Origin: Streptomyces sp. NBC_01485
GTDB taxonomy: Bacteria > Actinomycetota > Actinomycetes > Streptomycetales > Streptomycetaceae
Length of the DNA stretch: 64,000 nucleotides
Direction of reading: 5' to 3'
Assembly (NCBI RefSeq): GCF_036227125.1
Contig: NZ_CP109435.1
Span: 6,944,001-7,008,000 of the forward strand
Shown: one piece after another, positions 29,317 through 36,557 of the stretch
Layout: every line of letters begins with the position of its first letter
Numbering within the stretch: position 1 is the stretch's first letter
Program-made: the position numbers and the translations under genes
The notes under the pieces: model-generated
Told to the model about the DNA's origin: nothing
The model's input: the letters and a program-made list of their open reading frames with translations, nothing else
The model's database searches: none

Positions 29317-30141
29317 ATGGCGGGTTCGGGTGAGCTGGCGCGGCACTGGCGGTACGCCGAGCTGCCCGGCGTCGATCTGCTGCGGGCCCGGTATGTCCGC
29401 AAGACCTTCGTGCGGCACACCCACGAACACTTCGTGATCGCCGCCATCGCCGAGGGCGTGGAGGTCTTCCACCACCACGGGGCCGATCAGTACGCGGGGG
29501 CGGGGGCGCTCGCGCTGGTCAATCCGGACACCCCGCACACGGGGCGGGCCGGGGTGCCGGAGGGGTGGCGGTACGGGGCCGTGTATCCGTCGCCCGAGGT
29601 GGTGGCCGGGATCGCGGCCGAGACGACGGCCCTTCGTGGCACCCCCGGGTTCGTCCGTCCCGTCCTCGACGATCCGTACGCCGTCGGGTTGGTGCATCAG
29701 GTGCTCCGAGCCGCCGAGGAGGGCAACGCGCTGGCCGCCGACACGCTGCTGCGGGTGGCCGTGACGCGGTTGCTGCGGCTCAGCGGCGGGCCGCTGCCGC
29801 AGCGCGAGGTGCGGACGGCCGGGGCGCGGATCGCCGTACGCGCGCGTGCGGTGCTGGAGGAGCGGCTGGCCGATCCGCCGACGCTGGAGCAACTGGCCGG
29901 AGATCTGGGCACCGGTTCGTTCGCGCTGCTGCGCGCCTTCCGGGACGTGTACGGGCTGCCGCCCCACGCCTGGCTGACCGATGCCCGTGTGCGGCGGGCA
30001 CGGCGGCTGCTGGACGCGGGGACGGCGCCCGCCGAGGCGGCCGTCGCGGTGGGCTTCACCGACCAGGGAAGGAGGGCAGACGGCGGACGCGTGCGGCCGG
30101 GGCCGCTGTCCGGCCCGGGTCAGCCGATGGTGCGGCCGTAG
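29317..30141 (+). CDS. AraC-family regulator with aberrant C-terminus
   Basis: This 274-aa protein has a cupin-type sensing domain (FVRHTHEHFVIAAIAEGVEV; LVNPDTPHTG) followed by the AraC DNA-binding region. Helix-turn-helix 1 is intact (TLEQLAGDLGTGSFALLRAF). The second HTH breaks off right after AVAVGFTDQ. Normal members continue with about 35 residues such as PHLTRHF and GVPPGAYR. Here a 23-residue Arg/Gly/Pro tail of unrelated composition follows and overlaps the end of the convergent gene by 22 bp. DNA binding may be impaired. The gene lies divergent from lhr, 135 bp away. Confidence 0.75.
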   Translation: MAGSGELARHWRYAELPGVDLLRARYVRKTFVRHTHEHFVIAAIAEGVEVFHHHGADQYAGAGALALVNPDTPHTGRAGVPEGWRYGAVYPSPEVVAGIAAETTALRGTPGFVRPVLDDPYAVGLVHQVLRAAEEGNALAADTLLRVAVTRLLRLSGGPLPQREVRTAGARIAVRARAVLEERLADPPTLEQLAGDLGTGSFALLRAFRDVYGLPPHAWLTDARVRRARRLLDAGTAPAEAAVAVGFTDQGRRADGGRVRPGPLSGPGQPMVRP

Positions 30142-31064
30142 GCCCTCAGGGTGCGGAGCGCCTCGATCGTCACCATGGGGCGTGCCTCCAGGGCCGTACC
30201 GGGTGCCCAGCGGCGCCATCGGATCGGCCAGCCGCCGTCCGTCTGCTGCTCGTCGGCGAGGTGGTCCAGGCAGCGTGCCATCTCGGCGTCGGTGAACCAC
30301 GCGCGCGCGAGAGAGCCCGGAGTCCGTGCGAAGTCGTACGGGAAGTGGTGCTCGCCGGGCGCGTAGCCGGGTGCGACCGGGTACGCGTCCAGGTGGTCCG
30401 GGTCCAGCGCGGCGAGCCGCTGCGTGCGCACCAGGCGGCCCAGACGGTCGGCGGCCGCCTCCGCGCGCGGGCGGTCGGGGGCGGAGTCCAGGAAGGCCAC
30501 CGCGGCCTCGACCTCGTACGGATGGGACCGCTCCAGGGAGTCCACCGCCTGCCAGCAGAAGTCCGTGGCCCTGAACAGCCAGGCGTGCCACGCATCGTTG
30601 CGGTGCAGCAGGCCCACCACCGGCCCGGTGGACAGGAGTTCGCTGGGCGGGTCGTCCACGATCGGGATGAAGGGGGCCGCCGGGTACCCGCGCTGGCTGG
30701 GATGGATCGCCGGCAGCGCGCCGTCGGCGGTGGAGACCGAGGTGAGGTAACGGCACACCCGCTCCACGCGCCGGCCGCCGAGGTGCCCGATGGCGTCCAG
30801 GACGCGCAGTGCGCGCACGGTGTGCAGGGGCTGGCTGACGGGGCCGCGCAGATCGGGCTCCAGCGCGTGGCCGTAGCCGCCGTCCTCGTTGCGGTAGGCG
30901 TCGAGGGCGGTCTCGACGGGATCGGCGGCGCCGTGGAGGAAGTCGTGCGCGAAGAGGCGCTGCTCCAGCACGCGCGCGGTGAGCCAGACGAAGTGCTCGG
31001 CGCGCAAGAGCGGGGAGTGCGCCGGGGGCGTCGGGGGGAGTGGGGATGCTCCGGTTTCGGCCAT
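30120..31064 (-). CDS. Prenyltransferase/squalene-cyclase-fold protein, function unknown
   Basis: This 314-aa soluble protein has alpha-barrel repeat signatures of the terpenoid cyclase/prenyltransferase fold (NEDGGYGHALEPDLRG; EQQTDGGWPIRWRRW). It lacks the DxDD motif of class II cyclases. Actinobacterial homologues are usually annotated only as hypothetical or prenyltransferase-like. Start ATG 31064 (MAETGASPLP). It diverges from the DUF3046 gene, 78 bp away. No terpene genes are nearby, so no substrate is proposed. Confidence 0.75.
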   Translation of the reverse strand: MAETGASPLPPTPPAHSPLLRAEHFVWLTARVLEQRLFAHDFLHGAADPVETALDAYRNEDGGYGHALEPDLRGPVSQPLHTVRALRVLDAIGHLGGRRVERVCRYLTSVSTADGALPAIHPSQRGYPAAPFIPIVDDPPSELLSTGPVVGLLHRNDAWHAWLFRATDFCWQAVDSLERSHPYEVEAAVAFLDSAPDRPRAEAAADRLGRLVRTQRLAALDPDHLDAYPVAPGYAPGEHHFPYDFARTPGSLARAWFTDAEMARCLDHLADEQQTDGGWPIRWRRWAPGTALEARPMVTIEALRTLRAYGRTIG

Positions 31065-31142
31065 GGTCAGACCGTAGGGCGCAAAGCGGTCCCGGCAGGC
31101 GGTCCCGGCGAGGGGCACCCCCGCGCGCGGGATACTGGTGTC

Positions 31143-31337
31143 ATGCGGTTGACGGTCTTCTGGCAGCGGATGGACGAGCAATTCGGCACGGGGTACGCCG
31201 ACACCTTCGCGCGCGATCACGTGATGACGGAGCTCGGCGGGCGCACGGTGCACGAGGCGCTGGCGCACGGCTGGGAGGCCAAGGAGGTGTGGCGCGTGGT
31301 GTGCGTGGCGATGAACGTTCCGCAGGAGATGCGCTGA
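31143..31337 (+). CDS. DUF3046 small protein
   Basis: This 64-aa protein (MRLTVFWQRMDEQFG start, MNVPQEMR end) matches the DUF3046 family, a short actinobacteria-specific protein commonly found just upstream of recA. It has no membrane segment, is helical, and carries several Trp. The function is unknown. It lies 60 bp upstream of the AI-2E family permease gene on the same strand. Confidence 0.85.
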   Translation: MRLTVFWQRMDEQFGTGYADTFARDHVMTELGGRTVHEALAHGWEAKEVWRVVCVAMNVPQEMR

Positions 31338-31397
31338 TCCGTCACGAAGATCGTAGGCGGTCCTCCGGTTGTCGGTGGCGTAGGCGAGACTTGCCCC

Positions 31398-32660
31398 GTG
31401 GCACCCACTGACGAGACCGGGCAGGCCGCCCGGCACGCATCCCCGCCCGGCACGCCGCCGCCCGCCGGGCCGCCCCCGGCCGACGGCGGCACCGCGCAGG
31501 GTGCCCGCATGCCGCGCTGGCTTCCGCGCGCCATGGTGCTCGCGCTCGCTCTCGTCGGCGCGTTCCAGCTCGGCACCTGGGCCTTCCACCAGGTCATCGG
31601 GCTGCTGATCAACATCCTGATCGCGTTCTTCCTGGCCCTCGCCATAGAGCCCGCGGTCAGCCGGATGGCCGCCCGCGGGGTGCGCAGGGGGTTCGCCACC
31701 TTCCTGGTCTTCATCGGCCTGGTGATCGTGGTCGCCGGCTTCTTCACGCTGCTCGGCTCGCTGCTCGCGGGACAGATCATCAAGATGATCGAGGGCTTCC
31801 CGGAGTATCTCGACTCGGTGATCAACTGGGTCAACGACACGTTCCACACCGACCTCAGGCGCGTGGACGTCCAGGAGGGACTGCTCCACTCCGAGTGGCT
31901 GAAGAAGTACGCCCAGAACAGCGCCGCCGGCGTCCTGGACGTCTCCACGCAGGTCCTCGGCGGTCTCTTCCAGCTCCTGACGATCGCCTTGTTCTCGTTC
32001 TACTTCGCCGCCGACGGACCCCGCCTGCGGCGTGCGCTGTGCTCCGTGCTGCCGCCCGCCCGACAGGCCGAGGTGCTGCGCGCGTGGGAGATCGCCGTCG
32101 ACAAGACCGGCGGCTACCTGTACTCGCGCGGGCTGATGGCGTTGATCTCCGGCGTGGCGCACTACGTATTGCTGCAGGCCCTGGGCATCCCGTACGCGCC
32201 CGTCCTCGCCGTCTGGGTGGGTGTGGTGTCGCAGTTCATCCCGACCATCGGCACCTATCTCGCTGGCGCCCTGCCCATGCTGATCGCCTTCACGGTCTCG
32301 CCCCTGTACGCACTGTGGGTGCTGATCTTCGTCGTGGTCTACCAGCAGTTCGAGAACTACATGCTGCAGCCCAAGCTGACCGCGAAGACCGTCGACATCC
32401 ACCCCGCCGTCGCCTTCGGCTCCGTCGTCGCCGGCACCGCCCTCCTGGGCGCCGTAGGCGCGCTGATCGCCATTCCGGCGGTCGCCACGCTGCAGGCGTT
32501 CCTGGGTGCCTACGTGAAGCGCTACGACGTCACGGACGATCCCCGCGTCCACGGTCACCGGGGCCGGGGCGAGGGGCCGGGACCGCTCACCCGCGCGCGG
32601 GGCTTGTGGACGCGCGTGCGGCACCGGGCGGGCGGCGGGTCGCGGGAGGGGTCCGGCTGA
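31398..32660 (+). CDS. AI-2E family (PerM-like) transporter
   Basis: This 420-aa membrane protein has about seven helices. An early pair is ALALVGAFQLGTWAFHQVIG and LLINILIAFFLALAIEPAV. The family-typical late block is AVLAVWVGVVSQFIPTIGTY, with YQQFENYMLQPKL and a final GAVGALIAIPAVATLQAF. The family name is historical: members move varied substrates, some being Na+/H+ antiporters, so the substrate is unknown. The first 35 and last 45 residues are Pro/Gly and Arg-rich and cytosolic. GTG 31398 is the start. Homologues often sit upstream of recA in actinobacteria. Confidence 0.87.
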   Translation: MAPTDETGQAARHASPPGTPPPAGPPPADGGTAQGARMPRWLPRAMVLALALVGAFQLGTWAFHQVIGLLINILIAFFLALAIEPAVSRMAARGVRRGFATFLVFIGLVIVVAGFFTLLGSLLAGQIIKMIEGFPEYLDSVINWVNDTFHTDLRRVDVQEGLLHSEWLKKYAQNSAAGVLDVSTQVLGGLFQLLTIALFSFYFAADGPRLRRALCSVLPPARQAEVLRAWEIAVDKTGGYLYSRGLMALISGVAHYVLLQALGIPYAPVLAVWVGVVSQFIPTIGTYLAGALPMLIAFTVSPLYALWVLIFVVVYQQFENYMLQPKLTAKTVDIHPAVAFGSVVAGTALLGAVGALIAIPAVATLQAFLGAYVKRYDVTDDPRVHGHRGRGEGPGPLTRARGLWTRVRHRAGGGSREGSG

Positions 32661-33133
32661 GGGCCGGAGCGGGCGTCAGTAGGTGAGGACGGCCCACACC
32701 CCCGATCGGGATCGGGTCCGGCTTCGCCGCGGGGCGTCGTGGTCTTCTGCTCGCCCAAGTCATCCATGTCGTGCATGCACCGAGCGTCTCGGCCGCGCCG
32801 GACGCCGTCGTCGTCTGGCCGAAGGCACTCGCCGTACGCCCGGGGAAGCAGCCGTGAGCGGGCCGGACGAGGGGCGGTGCAGGGGCCGGATCCGGGGCGT
32901 TGTCGGCTTGTGAACGTAGCCTCGGAAGTGCCGCGTGGTGCGCTTGACACGAAAATCGAACATCCATTCTCATGGAGGCTCCGGTGCGGCTCGCGGTGGG
33001 AATTTCGTCCAGGTTTGGACGGGTAAGCACCTGAGTTATCCACAGGCCGGACCGGCGTCGGGGCGCATTGTCAGTGGCAGGCGTTAGCGTCTTTGACGTG
33101 AAGCGATCGACTCAAGCAAACCGGGTGGAACCC
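32661..33133. other. 473-bp non-coding stretch upstream of recA
   Basis: No supported gene is seen on either strand: the open frames lack starts with ribosome-binding sites and show no family features. The right half contains the recA promoter and SOS-type operator (32944-32972) and a leader of about 160 bases. The left 280 bp hold nothing recognisable. Confidence 0.6.
32944..32972 (+). promoter_or_regulatory. recA promoter with LexA (SOS/Cheo-type) box
   Basis: The TTGACA -35 element (32944-32949) is followed by TCGAAC-ATCC-ATTC at 32956-32969. This matches the Gram-positive/actinobacterial LexA operator GAAC-N4-GTTC with one changed base, and overlaps the spacer and -10 region (CATTCT). 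The same GAACATCCATTC element is known in front of S. lividans recA. LexA binding here would give DNA-damage induction. Confidence 0.8.
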
Positions 33134-34264
33134 ATGGCAGGAACCGACCGCGAGAAGGCACTCGATGCCGCTCTCGCACAGATTGAACGGCAGTTCGGCA
33201 AGGGCGCGGTGATGCGCCTCGGCGAGCGGCCGAACGAGCCCATCGAGGTCATCCCCACCGGGTCGACCGCACTCGACGTCGCCCTCGGCGTCGGCGGTCT
33301 GCCGCGTGGCCGGGTGGTGGAGGTGTACGGACCGGAGTCCTCCGGTAAGACGACGCTGACGCTGCACGCCGTGGCGAACGCGCAGAAGGCCGGCGGCCAG
33401 GTGGCCTTCGTGGACGCGGAGCACGCCCTCGACCCCGAGTACGCGAAGAAGCTCGGCGTCGACATCGACAACCTGATCCTCTCCCAGCCCGACAACGGCG
33501 AGCAGGCTCTGGAGATCGTGGACATGCTGGTCCGCTCCGGTGCCCTCGACCTGATCGTCATCGACTCCGTCGCCGCGCTCGTCCCGCGCGCGGAGATCGA
33601 GGGCGAGATGGGTGACTCGCACGTGGGTCTGCAGGCCCGTCTGATGAGCCAGGCGCTCCGCAAGATCACCGGTGCGTTGAGCCAGTCCCAGACCACCGCG
33701 ATCTTCATCAACCAGCTCCGCGAGAAGATCGGCGTGATGTTCGGCTCCCCGGAGACCACGACCGGTGGCCGCGCGCTGAAGTTCTACGCCTCGGTGCGAC
33801 TCGACATCCGCCGTATCGAGACGCTGAAGGACGGCACCGACGCGGTCGGCAACCGCACCCGCGTCAAGGTCGTCAAGAACAAGGTCGCGCCGCCCTTCAA
33901 GCAGGCCGAGTTCGACATCCTCTACGGCCACGGCATCAGCCGCGAGGGCGGCCTGATCGACATGGGCGTGGAGAACGGCTTCGTCCGCAAGGCCGGCGCC
34001 TGGTACACGTACGAGGGCGACCAGCTCGGCCAGGGCAAGGAGAACGCCCGTAACTTCCTGAAGGACAATCCCGATCTCGCCAACGAGATCGAGAAGAAGA
34101 TCCTGGAGAAGCTGGGCGTCGGTGTGAAGCCGGAGAAGCCCGCCGCCGAGCCGGGTGCGGACGCCGCGGTGGCTGCGGGCACGCCCGTGGACGACCCCGC
34201 CAAGACGGTTCCGGCTTCCGCCGCCAAGACCGCCAAGACCAAGGCCGCGGCCGTCAAGAGCTGA
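33134..34264 (+). CDS. recA: RecA recombinase
   Basis: The protein is 376 aa. Walker A GPESSGKT is at 66-73. The Walker B region is LDLIVIDSVAALVP, loop L2 FGSPETTTGGRALKFY, and the interface motif INQLREKIGVMFG. It forms filaments on single-stranded DNA, drives strand exchange and triggers LexA self-cleavage. No intein is present, unlike M. tuberculosis recA. The C-terminal 45 residues are an Ala/Lys/Pro-rich tail, longer and more basic than the acidic E. coli tail. recX follows after 3 bp, indicating co-transcription. Confidence 0.98.
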   Translation: MAGTDREKALDAALAQIERQFGKGAVMRLGERPNEPIEVIPTGSTALDVALGVGGLPRGRVVEVYGPESSGKTTLTLHAVANAQKAGGQVAFVDAEHALDPEYAKKLGVDIDNLILSQPDNGEQALEIVDMLVRSGALDLIVIDSVAALVPRAEIEGEMGDSHVGLQARLMSQALRKITGALSQSQTTAIFINQLREKIGVMFGSPETTTGGRALKFYASVRLDIRRIETLKDGTDAVGNRTRVKVVKNKVAPPFKQAEFDILYGHGISREGGLIDMGVENGFVRKAGAWYTYEGDQLGQGKENARNFLKDNPDLANEIEKKILEKLGVGVKPEKPAAEPGADAAVAAGTPVDDPAKTVPASAAKTAKTKAAAVKS

Positions 34265-34267
34265 TCC

Positions 34268-35101
34268 GTGACGCGACGAACGGACTGGGCCGAGTACGTC
34301 CACCCCGACACCCCCCGGGAGGCGGGGGGCGGGGGCGGGGCCGACGGCCGCCTTGCGCAAGGCGGCGACGGCTGGTCGGACAGTTGGCCGGACGGCGGCT
34401 CGAACCGGCCCGAAGGGGCGGAGAGCGAGGGGGCGGAGGGCGAGGCCCTGCCCCGTGGCGGCCGGGCCGGCCGAGCGCGACGCGGTGGCGAGGGCGGTCC
34501 ACGGGGTGGGCGTGGGCGCCGTCGGCGCGGCTTCGGAGAACCGTCCACCGAGGACGGAGGCGATTCCTCCTCGTCGAGGGCCGACCAGGGGGAGCCATCG
34601 AGGGACCCGGCCGAGCGGGCACGGGCGATCTGTCTGCGCCTGCTCACCGGGACCCCGCGCACCCGCAAGCAACTCGCCGACGCCCTGCACAAGCGTGAGA
34701 TCCCGGACGACGTGGCGCAGGAGGTGCTCTCGCGGTTCGAGGAGGTCGGGCTGATCAACGACAGTGCCTTCGCGGACGCCTGGGTGGAGTCCCGGCATCA
34801 CGGCCGGGGACTGGCCCGGCGCGCGCTCGCGCAGGAACTGCGGACCAAGGGGGTCGACTCGGCGCTGATCGACGACGCCGTCGCCCAGCTCGACTCCGAG
34901 CAGGAGGAGGCGACGGCGCGCGAACTCGTCGCCCGCAAGCTGCGCTCGACCCGCGGCCTCGACCGCGACAAACGGCTGCGCCGCCTCGCCGGCATGCTCG
35001 CCCGCAAGGGCTACTCCGAGGGCATGGCCCTGCGGGTGGTCCGCCAGGCGCTGGAGGAGGAGGGCGAGGACACGGATTTCCTGGAGGAGGGCGGGGGCTG
35101 A
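34268..35101 (+). CDS. recX: RecX: RecA modulator with long disordered N-terminus
   Basis: The protein is 277 aa. The conserved RecX three-helix repeats occupy about residues 118-265 (RTRKQLADALHKREIPDDVA; GLINDSAFADAWVESRHHGR; IDDAVAQLDSEQEE). The first 115 residues are a Gly/Arg/Ser-rich disordered segment with RGG-like patches (GRAGRARRGG; GGRGRRRRG) not needed for the RecX fold. RecX caps or disassembles RecA filaments. The GTG start lies 3 bp past the recA stop, the usual recA-recX operon. Confidence 0.93.
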   Translation: MTRRTDWAEYVHPDTPREAGGGGGADGRLAQGGDGWSDSWPDGGSNRPEGAESEGAEGEALPRGGRAGRARRGGEGGPRGGRGRRRRGFGEPSTEDGGDSSSSRADQGEPSRDPAERARAICLRLLTGTPRTRKQLADALHKREIPDDVAQEVLSRFEEVGLINDSAFADAWVESRHHGRGLARRALAQELRTKGVDSALIDDAVAQLDSEQEEATARELVARKLRSTRGLDRDKRLRRLAGMLARKGYSEGMALRVVRQALEEEGEDTDFLEEGGG

Positions 35102-35316
35102 GCTGCTCGGGGAGCAGGGGGAAGGGGCGGGAGGGAGGGGGGAGGGGGACCCAAGAGGTTGAAGGCGGTGCGAGACACCCGCCCTCACCGTATGACCCGG
35201 TTCCGGACACGGTAGACGCGCGGGGGCGCCGATCGCGTCCAGGGCCGGGCTCTTCCCCTCCTCGCTCCCGTATCTCGGTGGCGGTGGCGGTGGCCGACAA
35301 TCGACCTCCCGTGCGG

Positions 35317-35718
35317 CTACGACGTCACCGGGAGCCCCGCCGCCCTCCACGCCTGGAAACCGCCGATCAGGTCGGTGGCCCGGTGCAGTCCCAGTTGGTG
35401 CAGGGAAGCGGCGGCCAGGCTCGACGCGTAGCCCTCGTTGCAGATCACGACGGCCCGTACCGCATGGCTCGTCGCCTCGGGGAGGCGATGGCTGCCCTGG
35501 GGGTCGAGACGCCACTCCAGTTCGTTGCGCTCGACGACCAGGGCGCCCGGGATCAGACCGTCCCGCTCGCGCAGGGCCGCGTACCGGATGTCGACGAGCA
35601 GCGCCTCACCCGCGCGGGCGGCCTCGTACGCCTCGCGTGCCTCCACGCGCGCGTACCCCGCACGCACTCGCTCCAGCAACTCGTCGATACCGGGCGGAGG
35701 CGCGCCCGCACCGCTCAC
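35317..35718 (-). CDS. Rhodanese-domain sulfurtransferase
   Basis: This 133-aa single rhodanese domain has the active-site Cys in VVICNEGYASSLAA and framing motifs ALLVDIRYAALRERDGLIPG and LIGGFQAWRAAGLPV. It transfers sulfane sulfur to a thiophilic acceptor. GTG 35718 overlaps the cysteine dioxygenase stop codon (GTGA), so the two are coupled. With the dioxygenase and a Cys-rich leader ORF upstream it forms a cysteine/sulfur-handling operon. The physiological donor is unknown. Confidence 0.87.
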   Translation of the reverse strand: MSGAGAPPPGIDELLERVRAGYARVEAREAYEAARAGEALLVDIRYAALRERDGLIPGALVVERNELEWRLDPQGSHRLPEATSHAVRAVVICNEGYASSLAAASLHQLGLHRATDLIGGFQAWRAAGLPVTS

Positions 35719-36260
35719 TGCCAGTCCTCCGGACGCTCGACCTGCTCCAGCCGCAGCACCTGTCCCGTACGGCTGTAGCGGCGGATGCGCGGCAGCGGCG
35801 GGTAGTAGGCGTGGACGGAGACGGCGTGTTCCTCGGTGGACTCGTTGAGGACCTCGTGGACGTGGTGGCGTCCGAAGGAGCGGCCCCGGCCGGCCGTCAG
35901 CGTGCGCTCCCGGTCCACGCCCTCGGTCAGCTCCAGGGTCTTCCAGCCGTCGGTGGGCAGCCGCGCGGCGAGCGAGTACTCCCTCAGCTCGCCCCGCGCG
36001 GTGAGGAAGGCGCCCACCGAGTCGGCGTGGTCGTGCCAGCCGGTGCCCGTGCCGGGCGGCCAGCCGATCAGCCATGCCTCGCTGCCGCCGGGCCCCTCCA
36101 GACGCACCCAGGTGCGGCCCTCGGGGTCGAGGGGCAGCGAGGCGATCAGCTCGGTGTCGGCGGCCGTACGCCGGACGAAGTCGAGGAGGTCTGCCTGCGT
36201 GGGCGCGGCGGAGACGGCGGAGATGGCGGTGGCGGCGGGGAGGGAGGGAGAGGCAGACAC
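35715..36260 (-). CDS. Cysteine dioxygenase (cupin)
   Basis: This 181-aa cupin carries the iron-site His pair and partner residues in GTGWHDHADSVGAF and the second-strand His in SFGRHHVHEVLN, as in type I cysteine dioxygenases. It oxidises cysteine to cysteine sulfinate, the first step of cysteine breakdown. The start is chosen at GTG 36260 because AGGA lies eight bases upstream. A GTG at 36293 would add 11 residues without a good ribosome-binding site. A 15-codon Cys-rich ORF precedes it by 100 bp and may tie its expression to cysteine supply. Confidence 0.87.
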   Translation of the reverse strand: MSASPSLPAATAISAVSAAPTQADLLDFVRRTAADTELIASLPLDPEGRTWVRLEGPGGSEAWLIGWPPGTGTGWHDHADSVGAFLTARGELREYSLAARLPTDGWKTLELTEGVDRERTLTAGRGRSFGRHHVHEVLNESTEEHAVSVHAYYPPLPRIRRYSRTGQVLRLEQVERPEDWQ

Positions 36261-36359
36261 GGACACCGTCCTGAGAATGTTCGCGGGGAGCACATCGGCA
36301 CGCGCGAGCGCAGATGCGCATCGGCGGCGTACGCCGGTGGAAAAAGGGGGGATGCGAAT
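36261..36359 (-). promoter_or_regulatory. leader-to-gene region with candidate attenuator hairpins
   Basis: Between the Cys leader ORF and the dioxygenase the transcript can form hairpins around the perfect palindromes CGGCGTACGCCG and GATGCGCATC. The latter can also pair with an earlier GCATC next to the leader stop codon, so alternative folds are possible. That is the layout expected of translational or transcriptional attenuation. Structure and mechanism are inferred. Confidence 0.4.
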
Positions 36360-36407
36360 TCAGCAGGACGGGCGACACACGCAGCCCGCATAGCGGACGA
36401 GGTCCAT
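36360..36407 (-). CDS. Cys-rich leader peptide ORF (15 aa)
   Basis: The ORF MDLVRYAGCVCRPSC has three Cys in the last seven residues, with the final Cys codon (TGC) immediately before TGA. A perfect ribosome-binding site GGAGGG lies five bases upstream of ATG 36407, and a good promoter sits 40 bases further up. The ATG lies within a 14-bp palindrome GGTCCATATGGACC (36401-36414). Short Cys-rich uORFs ahead of sulfur-metabolism genes act as cysteine-responsive attenuators in mycobacteria. The cysteine dioxygenase-rhodanese operon directly downstream fits that role. The peptide is seen in the sequence; regulation is inferred. Confidence 0.75.
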   Translation of the reverse strand: MDLVRYAGCVCRPSC

Positions 36408-36453
36408 ATGGACCCTCCGCCACAGGCGCACATCGGTGTCGGTCACGATCCGG

Positions 36454-36482
36454 AGTAGACCATGCCGGTGCAACCCGGTCAA
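36454..36482 (-). promoter_or_regulatory. promoter of the leader-cysteine dioxygenase-rhodanese operon
   Basis: On the minus strand TTGACC (36482-36477), a 17-base spacer and TCTACT (36459-36454) form a housekeeping-type promoter. A start near 36447 would give a 40-nt untranslated leader before the Cys-rich ORF. Confidence 0.6.
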
Positions 36483-36557
36483 CCGGCTGCCACCATGTGG
36501 ACCGCACGGTGACAGCCGGTACGGACGGGTGCGGGCGGGCGGGTGGCTCCCGCGCCG

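Noticed and set aside
29182..30756. Extension of the lhr frame about 525 codons upstream
   Set aside because: The extension covers the AraC gene and the end of the prenyltransferase-like gene, and is compositionally non-coding. ATG 29181 has a good ribosome-binding site and the normal Lhr N-terminus.
32661..32940. Small genes between the AI-2E permease and recA
   Set aside because: Several open frames exist on both strands but none has a start with a ribosome-binding site, domain signature or typical coding composition.
33134..34264. Possible intein in recA
   Set aside because: The length of 376 aa and uninterrupted motifs show no insertion.
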